Origin: Plecoglossus altivelis
Taxonomy: Eukaryota > Chordata > Actinopteri > Osmeriformes > Plecoglossidae
Assembly (NCBI GenBank): GCA_036571765.1
Contig: BROE01000016.1
Span: forward strand, 8,079,491 to 8,143,490
Direction: 5' to 3'
Length of the DNA stretch: 64,000 bases
Part shown: positions 61,546 to 64,000 of the stretch, piece after piece
How positions within the stretch are numbered: position 1 is the first letter of the stretch
Layout: every line of letters begins with the position of its first letter
Made by a program: the position numbers and the translations under genes
Notes under the pieces: generated by a model
What the model was told of the DNA's origin: nothing
The model's input: the letters and a program-made list of their open reading frames with translations, nothing else
The model's database searches: none

Positions 61546-63810
61546 GGATGAGGGTTGAGGGGTACAGTGTTTGTTCTCAGCCTGTCAAGGCCCCCTCATA
61601 CAGGATTAGATCTCCCCTGTGTGTGTGTGTTTGTGTGTTTTGTTTGCGTGGTATGGATACCTCTACCCCCTGTTTACCTTTCGTCAACATCAGCTCACGG
61701 GGGAAGTGATGATGGAGCCTAATCCAAACTGGGAGGCGAAATGAGGGGGTTGGGAGGGTGACGGAGTTGGGGGCGCGAGAAAACGGCGGAGACTGTCACC
61801 ACGGAATGTTCCTTTAGGATTCTGCTTTGAGGTGTGTTTGGTGATGCAAAATTCCCTCAATACATATGTCAGTGTCTATAAAAGGCATTGTATTGGGTTG
61901 CTTTTGCCCCACATCCTAGCACACAACTTAAAAGGCAGCACAGAAGTTCCAATGCTTTCGTCCACGGAATGTCAGGATATTTGCAGCTTAAAACATTTAG
62001 CTCCTATTAAACAATGCGCAACAGCAATGGAGTTGGCACTGTAACATGCAAAATGTGACATATGTTTGGCGACAGGTTTGAACAGGTTTTACATTTTGAT
62101 GGATGTACATTAGTGTTACAGACGGGATCAAGAGTCAGAGGCATCCTGTGCATCAAAATGCTGTGTGTATTTTATTACAAGTAACATGTATTCTATTAAA
62201 AAACACTTGAGAAATGTGGGGAAGTGGAAACTCAAAGGTCCATCCTCCCATCATCTAGCCACCATGCTAACTCATTCAACATTTCAGTCATGCTTGACCT
62301 GCTGTGATTACTGACGCGTGGAGACATGGATATCCCAGATTATGAGCCCTAACTGCACGCTGAGGTCGGACACCCCTCGCGCAGCTATGGCTCTGCAGTT
62401 TCGCTCCAGCGAGCCAAAATGGACCCCACAGCTTCCTGGCAAGCCACTCTATGTTATTGTCCCGTTCTGCGACTGGAGAAGACCATCAACCATGGGGGTG
62501 TTTGGTCAGTGGTCCTGCATGGCTGGTCTGAGACTCAAAGTCATACAATAGCTGCCGTTGCACACGGGGGCTTGTTTTGTTCTGGGCAGAACAATCAAAG
62601 ACCAGCTGGTTTGTGAGCCCGTGTGGTCAGCATCCAGCATCAGAGAGAGGCCCTTTGCTAGTATCCCAAAGCTTCCTTTGTCCGGAAACTTGGATTTATT
62701 AATTATCACCCCGAGGAGTCTGGTGCAATCTGGGATTGTTTTATTGGATTCTGTGTCAGACCTGGAGTCCAAGTTCTTGAATACTTTGAAGTCTGTCATT
62801 TCTGGAAGTGCATGACCGCTGACCACACTGGTGCCCCACACATGAAGGCATCTGCACACATGCACACACATACATACACGCACATATATACATAGACTGA
62901 ATGTCAGTATGTGGATACATGCCTATTGAATCTCCTGATAGGGTTTAACTCTGACTAGGGGGTCGCAGGACCGCTGAGGTAATGTTTTTTCGAAGAAACC
63001 CAAGTGAAAATATTGGTTTGAATGTTTTTGTCAATGCCTCGCTGAGTTCTAACCCTTCCATGTCAACAGAGCTTGACAAATGTAATTAGTTCTACATCCT
63101 ATATACCATTATGGTATATCCCATTATATACTGTACAATAGGGGACATTGTTGAAATCCCAGCATTATGTCATAAAGACCAATCTAGATATTCAACTGAG
63201 CTTTAGTTCCCTTTTGACTGAAGCAACTGTGTTCACATGGGAATATCGAACTTCCCAAAGCTTCTCTTCCTATTCTATGAAAGCAGATTCATTTTCATAA
63301 GACCCAAGGTAAGCCCAAGGCTTCACCAGACTGAAGTCTGATCCCTCTGGCTTGTGAGTGTCGTTTGTTCAACCCCTGCAGTAGAAGAAACAGTGGGGGG
63401 AGGCCATGTTTTCGTGTTTTCTCTGAAGACCTGACTGACTTCCTCCCTTGTTTTGGAATGCCCTGGAGCAAGTGTTCCATACCAGTAGGGGACAAGGCTA
63501 ATTTCTGGTGTTGACTGTGAGAAAGTCCATATGTCCTCTTTTTGAAAGGGCTTGAAGACAAACAAGGTCTGTTTCATGTTTATTGATGTTGGATAATCAT
63601 TTTTTAAGTGTGTGCTCGTGTGTGTGTGTTTTTGTAAGTGTCCCACAGCAGTTTGTTATGGTAACTTGCATATGACCAGTCCAGGACTTGCTATTTGTGC
63701 ATAAATACATGTGAAGACATTGTTTAGACTCTTGTTTTTCAGATCCACTAATACAATCTGGACTGAATAAATACAGCTCATTGATGCCTTCTACTGGAGC
63801 CTGGAAAACA

Positions 63811-63890
63811 TGTGTGTATATGTGTGTGTGTGTGTATGTGTATGTGTGTGTGTGTGTGTGTGTACGTGTCTATGTGTGTGCGTGTGTGTG
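63811..63890 (+). repeat. (GT)n compound microsatellite
   Basis: GTGTGTGTATATGTGTG-type units, interrupted by TA, AC and CG, extend for about 80 bp. Confidence 0.93.
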
Positions 63891-64000
63891 GAGTGGAGGC
63901 ATTTTCTCTCTCCCACTGTCTGTTTCTTTGTACATTTATAGACTTCTTACAATAAAACCAGACTCATCGTATGAAACGAGCAATGTGTTGTCTCCCATAT

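Larger units (their letters stand above)
47052..64000 (+). other. col13a1: Start of intron 2 of col13a1-like gene (runs off the window)
   Basis: The interval starts with GTAAGT after exon 2. I searched it by eye for short Gly-X-Y exons in a frame compatible with phase 1 and found none, so at least 16.9 kb of intron 2 lies here. It carries several GT/CA repeats (55.3, 55.7, 56.3, 61.5 and 63.8 kb), pyrimidine tracts (57.8 and 58.9 kb), a C/G-skewed stretch at 51.67-51.85 kb and CpG-richer patches near 57.56-57.79 and 59.1-59.3 kb. No independent gene was recognised on either strand, but a nested or missed exon cannot be excluded by eye. Confidence 0.6.

Overview
This is eukaryotic, intron-rich DNA, most likely from a ray-finned fish. 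The signs are long AT-rich non-coding stretches, many (CA/GT)n, (TA)n and (CT)n microsatellites, two minisatellites, one assembly gap, and no densely packed open frames. I could not fix the species.

Only one protein-coding gene can be supported. It is the 5' end of a plus-strand membrane collagen of the XIII/XXIII/XXV family, best matched to type XIII (col13a1). Exon 1 (41861-42163) encodes a short cytoplasmic tail, one type II membrane anchor and a juxtamembrane coiled coil. Exon 2 (46982-47051) encodes an R-x-x-R furin-type site, a Cys-Val-Cys pair and the first Pro-Pro-Gly of the collagenous region. The exons join in phase 0 and exon 2 leaves in phase 1. No Gly-X-Y exon was found between 47052 and 64000, so intron 2 runs off the window and most of the gene lies downstream. 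A CpG-rich stretch with a GC box (about 41240-41540) is the likely promoter or 5' UTR region.

Layout: 1-41.2 kb is gene-poor upstream DNA. It holds a CpG-rich patch at the left edge (519-870), a second CpG-rich patch (8221-8512), a 190-bp CT tract (10.5 kb), an 82-nt hairpin the size of a microRNA precursor (19.3 kb), a 1.1-kb minisatellite with an N gap (21.95-23.03 kb), a well-spliced-looking orphan exon candidate (23.77 kb) and a perfect DR1 nuclear-receptor element (27.35 kb). From 41.2 to 64 kb are the col13a1 promoter, exon 1, intron 1 (with a ~54-bp GT-rich minisatellite), exon 2 and the start of intron 2.

I saw no operon-like, CRISPR, phage or mobile-element coding content, and no clear transposon protein. 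The better hunting targets are the hairpin, the mosaic look of the collagen N-terminus, the orphan exon and the regulatory-motif matches.
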